Source: Rhynchopus sp. YZ270_cl-10 (lineage: Eukaryota > Euglenozoa > Diplonemea > Diplonemida > Diplonemidae). From it: a DNA stretch of 64,000 bases. Shown here in pieces: positions 22,814-32,663 of the stretch (positions are counted from its first letter, which is position 1; every line of letters begins with the position of its first letter). The notes beneath the pieces are model-generated. The model was not told the DNA's origin, searched no databases, and saw only the letters and a list, made by a program, of their open reading frames with translations. The position numbers and the translations under genes are program-made. The stretch is from assembly GCA_964035575.1 (NCBI GenBank), contig OZ037862.1, forward strand, positions 744,001 to 808,000, in the 5' to 3' direction.

Positions 22814-23538
22814 GAGAGGGTGGATTCATGCTGTTCTTTATAGTGATCTGCGACGTGTTATCATTTTTTTTTGCCTGGCTAGCTTTTGAGAATAAAAGAA
22901 CGACCCTTCTTTCCCCCCATGTGTCCCATGACACACCATTTCTTGCGTCTTTAAAATTCATATTATCACCCCCTCCCTGCTTCAGCTCGACGCAATCGAG
23001 GAAGTAGGAGTTGTCGCCGTCACAAATAGCAAAGTCGAGGAAGCTTCTTCGCATGACGGTAGCGCCGTCCATGAGCAGGGAGACGTCTTTGCCTCGTAAC
23101 TTCACATAGAGATCGTTACGAGTCAAATCGGCCATCACGTCGATCTCCTCCGCAATCTGTCGTGGGAACATGTTTAGCCCCTTCAGCTCGTGACCATGTT
23201 CGAGAACGACACGGAAGGGGCTTCCCGAATCTAAGAGAGAGAACGGCAAGCTGTAAGCAGCGAACAAATAGCCGACAGCTGCACATACGTGCTGCACCCA
23301 AACCCGTAGCGAGAGACTTGTGGCGCATCATGCGTTTGAGGCGTGTTGCTGCTGTTGTTTGCAGCCGGAGTCGCAGGTGTCTCAAAATGCCTGCTTACAG
23401 TTTCTCGGTCACCAACTCCCAACGACACTCCGGGGTCTCGATAACCCACGGAATATCACCTGAGAAGGTCGTCCCCGCATTTGTACCATCAACTTCACAT
23501 TCCCCCCAAAATTTTCCATATCTAAGAAGTACACCAAA
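22814..23538. other. Spacer before the myosin gene, with an antisense transposase-like piece
   Basis: The left 170 nt is T-rich 3' flank. The middle is occupied by the - strand DUF659-like segment. The right end (23440-23510) resembles AP-4 epsilon intron 1 near 40940-41000, sharing CGATAACCC, TTTG.ACCATCAACTTCAC. A probable leader acceptor (TAAG, 23523-23526) lies 12 nt before the myosin ATG. Confidence 0.6.
22980..23300 (-). mobile_element. hAT-type transposase (DUF659-like) relic
   Basis: Reading the - strand, an open segment contains GSPFRVVLEHGHELKGLN, then YVKLRGKDVSLLMDGATV and MRRSFLDFAICDGDNSYFLD. This fits the N-terminal part of DUF659, where a VSLxxDGWT-like motif begins the hAT catalytic region. 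A 58-nt intron-like gap (GTATGTG at 23288 to TTAG at 23231) has the same splice pattern as host genes. No downstream catalytic core is present, so this is a fragment. Plain DNA transposon origin is likely but rests on one motif block. Confidence 0.45.
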
Positions 23539-26500
23539 ATGGCCTCGCTTATTGAGGTAGATGCATTATGTTTTGGGTTGAGTGCAAAGGACTCATGGAA
23601 GGTAGGTCGGGTGGAGCAATGGAACGGGAAGATCGGAACAGTACGGTGCCAGGACGGCGAGGTGCTGGCGAAGCTTGACGAACACAAGATCAACCTCGTC
23701 TCTGAGGACGTGCTGAAGGAGGATGTGGACGACCTTCTGAACCTCACGCTTCTTCACGACTCCACACTACTCTACGTTCTCAGACAACGGTACATGCGGG
23801 ACGTAATCTACACTAACATTGGTGCCATCGTTGTGGCATTGAACCCCTTCAACTTCAAGATCCCTTGGTACACTGACGACAACATGCCGAAGTACCTTGA
23901 AGAAGGTGACCGCATTGAGGACAACCTCCCCCACTCCTGGGCCGTCGCGCACAACACATATTACGAGCTGATCAACGACGGCCAGAACCAAACCATCCTC
24001 GTCTCCGGGGAGTCAGGTGCAGGCAAGACCGAGGCCTCGAAGATCGTCATGAAATACCTCGCCGCACTCTCCTGCAAATCCGGCGACAAACAAAACAAAG
24101 AGGCCGCCAAAGAGGTTGGAGTCAAAATCAACATGGCATCCCCACCCCTCGAGTCATTTGGCAATGCTAAGACCGTTCGTAATGACAACTCCTCTCGATT
24201 TGGGAAGTTCATGCGAGTAAAATTCGATGCAAATGGATATCTCGTTGGCGCACATATCACGAAATATCTGTTGGAGAAGAGTAGGATTGTGACGTCGGCG
24301 AATGGGGAGCGGGTGTATCACTCCTTTTATTTGATCATCCGCGGGGAGAACCCTGTGTACAAGCTGAACCGCGATGCAAGCTATCGGTCGCTGTCTGCGG
24401 GGAATATGTTCTGCAACAAGGAGTTCGACACTAAGGAGGACTACGACGAGGTGTGCGACTCCCTGCAGCGCATGGGCGTGCCCACGGACGATGTGCACGC
24501 CATCTGGAAATGCGTCGCCGGCGTCCTCAACTGCCTCAACGTAGAAGTCCTCGAAAACGGCGAAGGCTCCAAACTCGCAGACGCCTCCGTCCCCTTCCTC
24601 CAGAACACCTGTGATCATTGGGGTGTTGACAACGCAACCTTCACCAAAGAGCTCTGTACCACTACTTTCTTCGTGGGTGGGCAGTGGATCACCAAAGAGC
24701 TCAGTACAACAAAAGCTGTTGACGGGCGTGATGCATTGGTGAAGGCAACGTATGACCTAGAGTTTGGCTGGCTCGTCGAAAAATGCAATGAAATGCTCGA
24801 CATCTCTGCAGAAGGGAACTGGATTGGGCTTTTGGATATCTTTGGATTTGAGGATTTTGAGGTGAATTCTTTTGAGCAGATTTGTATTAATTTGGCAAAT
24901 GAGGCGCTTCAGGGGCATTACAATGAGTATATTTTTGCAAAGGACATGGATCTGTGTCGTGCCGAAGGTATTGACGTCACCGAAGTCATCTTCCCCGACA
25001 ACGCTGAATGCCTGAACCTCATCTCCGGCAAAGGCGGCCTCCTTGCCCTCCTGGACGAAGAGTGCTCCCTCGGTAAAGGCTCCTCGCAAGGCTTCCTCCA
25101 CAACATCGAAGCCTCCCACAAACAGAACCCCTTCTTCCTCAAAAAACCGCTCGCAAAAAACTCCTTCATCGTCAAACACTACGCCGGCGACGTTTCCTAC
25201 GATGTGACCGGAGTATTAGACAAAAACAGAGACACTTTGAAGGAAGCCTTTAAAAATATGATGAGAGCCTCTACGGACCCCTTTATTGCAGCGCTTCATC
25301 CAGATCCGAAGTACCAGAGCACAAAAAAACTAACTGTTGGAGGGTTTTTTAAGGAGCAGGTAGGCGCTTTAATGGAATTGATCAACTCAACGAACCCTCA
25401 TTGGATCCGATGTGTCAAACCACATCCTGGGAAGAAACCGCTTCACTTCGACGGTATCACTACCATGAAACAACTTGCCTCCTCAGGTGTTCTCGGCACT
25501 GTCAAAATCCGAAAGGCGGGCTATCCCATACGTCTCACCTATGACGCATTCAAGGTGCGGTATAGAGTTCTCTCAGACACTCCCTCCGATACTGGAAAAC
25601 AAATGGCCGAGCATGCCTTCAAAACCCTTGATTTTGGAAAAATGGATGGCCAACTAGGTGTCACCATCTGCTTTCTCAAACCAAAGGGATACGTTGCCTT
25701 GGAACGTGAAAAGAAGGAGCGTCTGTTGGTGTACTCCAGGCGCATTGTCATGGCAGCGCATACACATTATAGTCATAGAGTGGTCGCTGCTCAGAGGAGG
25801 GTCGTTTATGTGGAGACGATTCAGTCCTTTTTGTATTGCAAGCCGGCGGAGCGTGAGTGGCGGAGGAGGCAGTACGCATTGTCTGAGGAAGCGATCATCC
25901 GGGCAACGAAGGCATTGCTGATGGGGATAAATGATGAAGTGCGCATTCGCGCAGAGATTGTTGCGGAGGAAAATGCAGAGCAAAAGGCTATGGTGGATTC
26001 GCTTATGAGTGGCGTCGAAAGTTTGGTACAACAGTGGCATGCAGCAAAGCCTGCACGAGATGCAGCTGGACGCGAAAGCCTTTCAGACGAAGAATCAGGC
26101 CAACGCAATGTCGTTGCCCACGAAGAGCGAGAGGCGTTGTTGGCGTTGATGCGCAGTGCGGAGATCGATTATGCAGAGATGGAGGACCTCCAGTTTGAGC
26201 GTGAAGAGAACGAACGTATTCTGGAAGAACGAAGGCTGCACGAAGAGATGGAACGTGAGAGAGAGCTTGAAGCTGCGAGACGTGCGGCAGAACGTGAGGC
26301 GGAGTTGTTGGAGTTGGATAGACAAAGAAAAATAGCGTTGGTGGCATGGGAGAATTTGGAGAAATCGCGTGTAGAAGAGAAGCGTGAGAGGGAGCTTGAG
26401 GAGCGTGCCAAGCAGGACGCTATTCAGCAGCGCCGTCTCCGCCAGCTGACCAGCAGAGAGCTCAAGGCCACAGAGCGGCATCACATCGCCCGCGCTCGTC

Positions 26501-28632
26501 TTTCCTACCCCACGGGCGGATTCGACTCGAGTCCAAAGATCAGCACCCACCCGGCCACCTCAGCTGTGTCCCCCGCAGGGCCTCCGTCGTTGCACTCCCC
26601 CACCTATTCTGCTGGTACACCCAGAAGGGCGTTGCGCTCACCGAGGTCGCAGGATCCGTTCTCGCCGGTATGTATTTGATTGAAAATTGTGTTGCGAATT
26701 TGTGAGGTTGTGTTGTGGGAAATATTTCGGCGTTTTATGTAATAAACCAACAGACCTCGCGGGTGACCAGTGCAAGCAGCCAGTCTCCTGAAATGGCAAG
26801 TCCGAATGACGCCTTGGCAAGCAAAGGCCGTCTCAGCCAGTCTCGTGTGCAGCCAGAGCAGCTCGGGTCCCTGGATATGGTATGCATTGCTGTAAGGAAC
26901 TGCATGCCAGCATGCTTTTTTCAATGCAACGAAATGAAATCGGGGGGGTAATCGGTAACTGCGTTTGGTGTTTGCATTTTTTTTTTTTTAAAGTTCTCTT
27001 ACAGAGATGGAGATAGATTTGGGATTTTCAAAAAAGACCCGGTTTGACCCGGTCTGAGCTTTTTGGGGTCAAAAAATTTTTTCCGCGCTGCGCGCGAAAA
27101 TGACACTGGCACATTCGACCTGGTTGTTACACTTCTTTGGCGGGGAACTTGCGCAACAGCGTTTGTGCCTTGATGAAAGGGAATGTTCCCCCTTTGTTCA
27201 GCACACCGAACTTCACGCACTCGGCGAAAGTGAATTTCTCGGCGGTCATGGCTCCAAAGGTTCCTGGCGAAGCCACGGTACACAACATTTCAAAAAAAAA
27301 TTGCGCTTAAAATTGTACATTTTGGGGTGGGTTGCAAGCTTGCGCCGCAGGCGCACGGTACGCTACTTTTATTATTTCGCCATGCTGCATGCTTCCTTTT
27401 CCTTCGGCGTTTGACTAATTGAGTCGCGTTCTGGCTGTGACGGGGTCACTTTGTTCATGAGGCCATTTCTGGTCACTCTCAGAGGCTCGTGTGAGGTACC
27501 AAAAAAAATCGATTTTCTCCCAAAATTGGCAAATCCCATTTTTTTTTTTTTTTTCAGACCGGGTTTTTCGCCAAAATCCCATTTTTTTTTTTTTTGACCC
27601 GGTTTTGAAACCGGGTAAGTAGACGCACCTCCACCCCTGTTCTCTTAACAGCCTGTTTCGGAGGTTTGCATTCAATGAACTTCATTAATGATCGGTTCAT
27701 CTTTTTGTCGACGTATTTCTGATGAATACCTTTTGTGCCTTCCAATTGTCCACCCCTTCCCAACCCTCCGCAGGTTGCACGTCTAAGGAAGCTGAAGGAG
27801 ATGAAAGACCCCAAGATGATTATCAGTCCTAAGATCGATTTGCGTGACCCGCGCAACCCCGAAAACCCGAGGAACCCACGGTGGCGACCGTCAGGGGACC
27901 AGACAGTTCTCTTACCGGACGGGACGCGTGTTGCTGCTGGGTTGGTGGCGGTATGTATATTTGTGCTTTCTTCCAAATCCTGTCCCATTTTTTTTGTCAA
28001 TGTGGTCAGCAAGGTTCCTGTGCTTGGTGGCGCTGTCCAATTGCTTGTCGCACGTTCTGCACCTAACAGTGTGCTCGATTTGTCCAGATTTAACCCACCC
28101 AGGCCTTTCCTCTTTTCCCAAAGCAGCTGGTTTTTGAGATGGGCGATTCCCTTCGTTTGAATTCGAACGGCTGAGTGCATCCTCGAATTTTTTCCATTAA
28201 CCATCACTCTCGAGCGGAAAAGGGATGAGAGGGAGAGTTGCTACCTTCTGGTTCTTGAATGCGCAGCATTCCTCGTTTGAACACTTCCGGAAGATCAGCA
28301 TGTACGGGCTTTCGCGTTCGACGTGTTCTTTCCAGTGCTCCTGAAGGGGGGAACAGTCCTCTGCCTCCTTCCTCTGCGTGTTCACTGGAAGCTCAAACCT
28401 GTTCGTAATAAAGTCTGTGATCTCCTGTTCTTCAATGAGGAAACTGTACTATATACGGAAAGACTATGTAAATAATAGTGGGGGGGTTTAATAGAATTTC
28501 TCAGAATTAGTTCAGGGGTTCCCATCTATCCCACTCATCCCTATACCACAGTCCCCTGACGAAGACGCACACGAGCGCCGCAGACGCGAACGACTCGAAC
28601 GACAGTCCAGCAGCCCTCCACGGCAGCATTAG
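23539..28632 (+). CDS. Unconventional myosin heavy chain
   Basis: Exons 23539-26667, 26754-26879, 27774-27950 and 28552-28632 give 1170 residues. The motor has an N-terminal SH3-like part, P-loop GESGAGKT (157-164), switch I NDNSSRFGK, switch II DIFGFEDFE followed by NSFEQICINLANEALQ, and the actin-side HWIRCVKPH with the SH1 helix LASSGVLGTVKIRKAGYP. After the converter only degenerate IQ-like sequence is seen (RRVVYVETIQSFLY). The tail is a Glu/Arg-rich coiled coil (about 780-970) and then a Ser/Pro-rich disordered end ending SSSPPRQH. The class is not assigned; no FYVE, MyTH4 or cargo domain is visible. Introns 2 and 3 are long (894 and 601 nt) and filled with antisense transposon-like sequence, while exon 3 between them is preserved. 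Splice phases all agree. Confidence 0.92.
27021..27580. mobile_element. 560-bp element with imperfect terminal inverted repeats in myosin intron 2
   Basis: The left end GGGATTTTCAAAAAAGACCC matches the reverse complement of the right end (GGGATTTTGGCGAAAAACCC), each continuing GGTCTG after a 10-bp duplication on the left (27021-27057 against 27555-27580). Inside, the - strand has a 40-codon frame starting MTAEKFTFAECVKFGVLNKG. A palindrome ACCCGGTTTTGAAACCGGGT lies just outside (27597-27616). It looks like a non-autonomous DNA element. Confidence 0.45.
27620..28440 (-). mobile_element. Antisense zinc-finger/transposase-like coding relic across myosin introns 2-3
   Basis: Three - strand open segments in order look protein-like. 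The first (28440-28197) contains EEQEITDFITNRFELPVN and YMLIFRKCSNEECCAFKN with a CxxxxCC pattern. The second (about 28150-27965) contains VRCRTCDKQLDSATKHRNLA with a BED-finger-like C-x2-C...H...H spacing. The third (about 27760-27625) contains YVDKKMNRSLMKFIECKPP. They flank, in antisense, the myosin exon 27774-27950. Their order suggests one decayed gene or element. Family assignment is tentative, related in style to hAT/BED proteins. Confidence 0.35.
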
Positions 28633-29312
28633 CAGATAAAACGTTCTCCCCACCCCCTCTTCCATCTTCCCTTCTTCCCCACCCAGTAGTGACCCCCCTT
28701 GTAGCACACTATACGCTGCACTGTGCCCTATTTTTGTTAGCTTCTTTTGTACCCCCCTTGTTTCCCCCCCAGGCCCAGTGTAGCGCGCTTGATACCGGTT
28801 TTGCCGTTTTTCCAAAAAATAAAAACGAAAAAAAGAACATGGCCTGCAGATGTGTGTTGATCTGCTTTTATGTAATGATGGCTTCCCTTATGCGATAGAG
28901 ACCACTTCTCCACCCAAACGCTTTTTTCTTCAAATATTTAAATGTCTTTCATCACAACGACAAAGACCGATTCGACGGCAAAATTTTCCCACACTGTGTT
29001 TCCCGGACACGAAATACACGAGGGAAACACAGTGTGAGGGTGCTGTTTGACACACCCTTCGACAAGGCGTGCAGTCAGTGTCGGTGGTTCTGCGTTCAAT
29101 CGCCCACGGAGCGTGGCTGCATCCAGAGCGTTTTGCACTTTCAGCGCCTCTCTTTTTTTACTGCGTACTTCAATTCTACTTTTTTTTAGGTGGCTAAACG
29201 AGCGGGCTCATTATTATCAACTCTTTTGTCGCTTTTTTGTTAGCATACCACAGTACACACAGTACAACATATCATATCTCCAGGGGACGAGACGTTATCA
29301 ACAAACGAAACA
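28633..29312. other. Intergenic, with a strong inverted repeat
   Basis: T-rich spacer without a supportable gene. It contains a perfect 15-bp inverted repeat (28990-29004 and 29022-29036) and, near 29066-29160, a GC-richer stretch ending TTTTGCACTTTC, like the ends of other dispersed repeats. A likely leader acceptor (CAG, 29281-29283) precedes the next gene. Confidence 0.6.
28990..29036. repeat. Perfect 15-bp inverted repeat, 17-nt loop
   Basis: CACACTGTGTTTCCC pairs with GGGAAACACAGTGTG. It lies between the myosin and TLC genes, so it may shape the 3' end of one transcript or the 5' spacer of the other. Confidence 0.75.
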
Positions 29313-31022
29313 ATGTTCGACATCACCGACGCATTCGAGACTGCCGAGGCCAAGCTCGCCGAGGTCTTCACAAAGGAGTTCCAGATCCCCGACCTGGGCT
29401 ACGCGTTTGGGGTTGCCACATGGTGCTTCTGGCTCTTCCTTGGTGGCAAGGTGATGTTCAAGTTCCTCCTCCCAAGGTGTGCCTTCCTTCCCCTCCCTTT
29501 TCAACCCCTGCCCTATCCGCATTTCTGTAATAAAAGCACAATCAAATGCCCATTGTGGTATTCATTCATTTTTTTTAGAGTTGTTCCCACATTTTTTTTT
29601 TTGCACCTTTTCAACAATTCTTTTTGCGATATATTGCCGCCTTCAAGATCATCTTACACACCATGATTCTGATCACCTCTCGTAGGTCATCTCTCTTTTG
29701 CGCTTTTTGAGATTCTTGCATTTCATATAATTATTTACCACAGAGAATTCAAGGATATGCCGCATGAGAAGCTGGGTGAATGGGCAAACCGCTTTGTGGC
29801 GCTTGTTGTGTGTGTGACGATGTCGTTCATGACAAGCTCGTTCTGGGCAGAGGAGGCTGCCGTGCGCAGCTACGACGACATCCCCAAGACAGAGGTGAGC
29901 GACGTGCACCGTAACCTCATCCTCGGCATGATGGGGTACATGATCTACGACGTGGCCATCTGCCTCTTCGTCGAAACAGAGCTTTCCTTCACCTTCCTTG
30001 CACACCACTTCGCGGGTCTCTTCAGCCATCTCTTGGTCCTTGGGTGCGGCGACGGCCTTGCGTATGTTTTTCTTCGGTTTTGGCACACAAAATAAAGCGA
30101 AAGGATTCTGACATCCCTGCAAGCTTGCCTTTTTGATTTTTTTTTGTCGTTGATATTTTGTTGTTGCAATATTACCACATATTTTCTGCCTTTCAATATC
30201 GAACATCTTTACTGACTACCATTTGTCTACAAATAGCTCCCTTTCAACCACCCACACACAGTGCATACTATTCGATGGCGGTGTACGTATCCGAAGGCAG
30301 CACCCCGTTCTACCATCTGGCGTGGATGTTGAACGAGCTTCAGAACGGGCCCACGAAGAAGGAGTGGACCACGTTTGTGCCGAACACGGTGATGGCGCTG
30401 TGCTCGGGGCTGTTCCTGGTGTGCTTCTTCCTGTTCCGTGTTGTTGTGTCGCCCATGATCCTCTGGCACTCCTGGACAGTGGGTTTCGGCCTGTGGAGCA
30501 GCAAGTACTCGGACAACCTTGCCTACACACAGCTCAGCATCATTGCCTTCTTCGTTGCGCTCAACTACTACTGGTTTTACACTGTTGTCAAAGCAGCGCT
30601 TGCGCACTTCGGGGGTGGGGCAAAGGTATGCAGAATGAGGTCTTGACCTTTGAAAAATCTGTAGTGGTTTTTAGACCACATTTTTGACGTAAGGTCATGA
30701 CAAAGCCAGTTGTTTTGCAGTACAAGTCGAACCTTTCCCCATACAATAATGATAGTGGGAAGGTTGTGCGGCATTTAAGTGTGTTTTTGGTGGCTTCGTA
30801 TCATCTTCCCTTTTTATTTCTGCGGTTTCCCAAAAAAGAATATCCAACCTCGACATAATTGAAACGACAATAACTAAAGCCGGACTGTATTCACATTCCT
30901 GCTATTATTTTACGGCGTGAAAAATAAAGCACGTTACGTTTCCTATTGTTTACGTTTCCGAAAGCGTAAAGAATTGCTTTACCCCTTTACTCGAACCCCC
31001 TTTACAGGAGAAGAGCCAATGA
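29313..31022 (+). CDS. TLC-domain multipass membrane protein (TRAM/LAG1/CLN8 family)
   Basis: Exons 29313-29476, 29744-30061, 30262-30625 and 31008-31022 give 286 residues. The TLC signature is visible: NLILGMMGYMIYDVAICLFV, then FTFLAHHFAGLFSHLLVLG with the family's HH pair, then STPFYHLAWML before FRVVVSPMILW. Six to seven hydrophobic helices are expected. The closest type is TMEM56/TLCD4-like, thought to act in lipid sensing or metabolism in the ER; ceramide synthase activity is not implied because the longer Lag1 motif is absent. The first donor is GTGTGC, an exception to GTATG. The last exon adds only EKSQ and stop, supported by phase and a TTTACAG acceptor. Confidence 0.85.
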
Positions 31023-31184
31023 GTGCAGAGGATAGCGAGATATGGCGTGGGGTAAAATGTTCGTTGTGATTCTTGCTGAGTGAAATGGGTTATTATTTTG
31101 GGGGATTTTTTGCGGGTGCAGTGTGGTGCTGCACTTTTCGACTCTGCGATGCGAGACGTGATACCAAAACAAAATTTATTTTTT

Positions 31185-31228
31185 GGTACACTGTCACGAG
31201 AGGGCTTGTATTTCTAATCAAGTCATTC
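31185..31228 (+). repeat. CACGAGAGGGC-family repeat, copy b
   Basis: GGTACACTGTCACGAGAGGG followed by CTTGTATTTC. It lies downstream of the TLC gene's last exon. Confidence 0.75.
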
Positions 31229-31879
31229 TTCGAATGAACGTCGCTAAGAACCCTCTGTAACGCTCGTGTTTTATTCAAGAAAAATGTCGGGGGGGGGGAA
31301 AAAAAACAGATATCGCAAAATGCGCTATGTGTGGTTCGAGATGTTGTCACCTGGCCTTTCTCATTGTACTCAATTCCACTACGATATTCTCAGATTCGTT
31401 TTTTCAAAAAAAAAAGTATAGTGGAGCTCATCCTCGGGTGTTGACACTAATACAACCAAGTTTTCAACAATCAAAAAATGTTCAAACAAGACAATGTGCG
31501 GAGGGAGGATTTTCCGCTTGGCAACTACACTATTTATCCAGGAAATTCTCTTTTTATCATGCGGCTGGTGTGATCCGAGGGGTAAAAAATCCTTCAAATT
31601 TGTGTACCATGTAAATGACTTTTGCAATGTATTGCTGGACATTGTGAAGACTTTGTGTGTAGCCTTTAGATCACATCATGCGTGCAAGCACCATTTCTTT
31701 TTTGATCCTATGTTCCCTCTCCTTTTTAGTTTTGCTCTCTGTGTTTTGTGCTGTGTAAGAATGTGTGCGGGAAAAACTAAAATGTAATTGCCGCATCAGG
31801 CATGTTCCTAAGCGAGGAAAAAAAAACCGGATATTTTTATATCCATGAATTTCAAAAAAAATTCGGTCTTTTATCTCTA

Positions 31880-31945
31880 GACAACGAATGCGATCAAGGT
31901 GACCAAGCACGAGAGGCTTAGGATCATTTTTATCAACTTTTCTTT
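31880..31945 (+). repeat. GAGAGGCTTAGG hairpin-family element
   Basis: Contains GATCAAGGTGACCAAGCACG, then AGAGGCTTAGGATCA and a CAACTTTTCTTT tail. The stem is AAGC/GCTT with a mismatch beyond. Confidence 0.65.
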
Positions 31946-32084
31946 CCACTATGGAGCATTGCCTGCGCCACATTCTCTCTGAAGGGTGCTTTATTCGAGC
32001 GAGATTCGTGTGTCTTTTTGTGTGCAATATTTTGTTTTGCGTTAGCGGAACAAAAGAATGTGTATGTTTTCTTCTTTTTTTTCA

Positions 32085-32510
32085 CCCCTCGTGAGCTCCA
32101 TGTCATCTTCCGAGGTATTCTTTATGTGTATTTCACTTGGTCTCCCTCTTCCTGGGGTCCTCCAGGAAGAGGGATAAGGACATATTATAGGATGTCAGGG
32201 GGTCCCGGTTGGCGCCGTTTCCCCAGGACTTATTAGGTCCGTATTGGGTGGTTAGCCTTTTTCGAAGATTTCTTCGAGAAGGAGACACCTCGGCATTTGC
32301 CGCTAGGGGGCACAGACAGTGCACGGGTGTGGCAGAGCCGTGTGGCTGTGGGTGCGCTTTTGCTGTAGCATTCGTTACTGTCGTTCATTTGTGTTTTGAT
32401 AAGGGAAGATTTAATCTTGCCTGTGATTCTTGTGAGTGACTGAGGTTTGATTAGCCTGGTTGGTCTTCCCTTCATTTATTAAAAGCATCAGGACAGCCTT
32501 GATTTTCTTA
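32085..32510. ncRNA. Candidate structured RNA block, unassigned
   Basis: Perfect stems include CCCTCTTCCTGG/CCAGGAAGAGGG (32144-32155 with 32162-32173), TCGAAGA/TCTTCGA around 32265-32280, GCAC/GTGC, and AAGGGAAGA with TCTTCCCTT about 75 nt apart. The base composition differs from the T-rich surroundings. I could not match it to SRP RNA, RNase P, telomerase RNA or a spliceosomal RNA. The strand is not decided. Confidence 0.3.
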
Positions 32511-32663
32511 GTTGTCAACCCGTATTGAGCTGACTGAGTTAGAAAAAAGAAAATGGTACATCCCCCTCTCCCTGGTTGCTTTCTTTAGGATTTTAGTTGT
32601 ATTCATTACATTGTACTGCAGAGGCTTCGGCTATTTTATCTAACTTTTAGATTCTTTTTGAAA

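Larger units (their letters stand above)
31023..32663. other. Intergenic region with repeats and a hairpin-rich block
   Basis: The first part has a CACGAGAGGGC element (31185-31228) and a GAGAGGCTTAGG element (31880-31945) in T-rich DNA. From about 32085 to 32510 the composition is balanced and several strong hairpins occur. The last 150 nt is the leader of mtIF2, with an acceptor TTTTAG ending at 32650. Competing short frames on both strands over 32209-32475 are not convincing. Confidence 0.55.

Noticed and set aside
27912-28121. A complete antisense zinc-finger gene inside myosin intron 3
   Set aside because: The segments are in different frames without matching GTATG/AG junctions, so I call them relics rather than a gene.
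32209-32475. Competing short frames on both strands upstream of mtIF2
   Set aside because: Neither strand shows a motif, a start with leader context, or GTATG introns. The stem-rich DNA explains the open frames as well.
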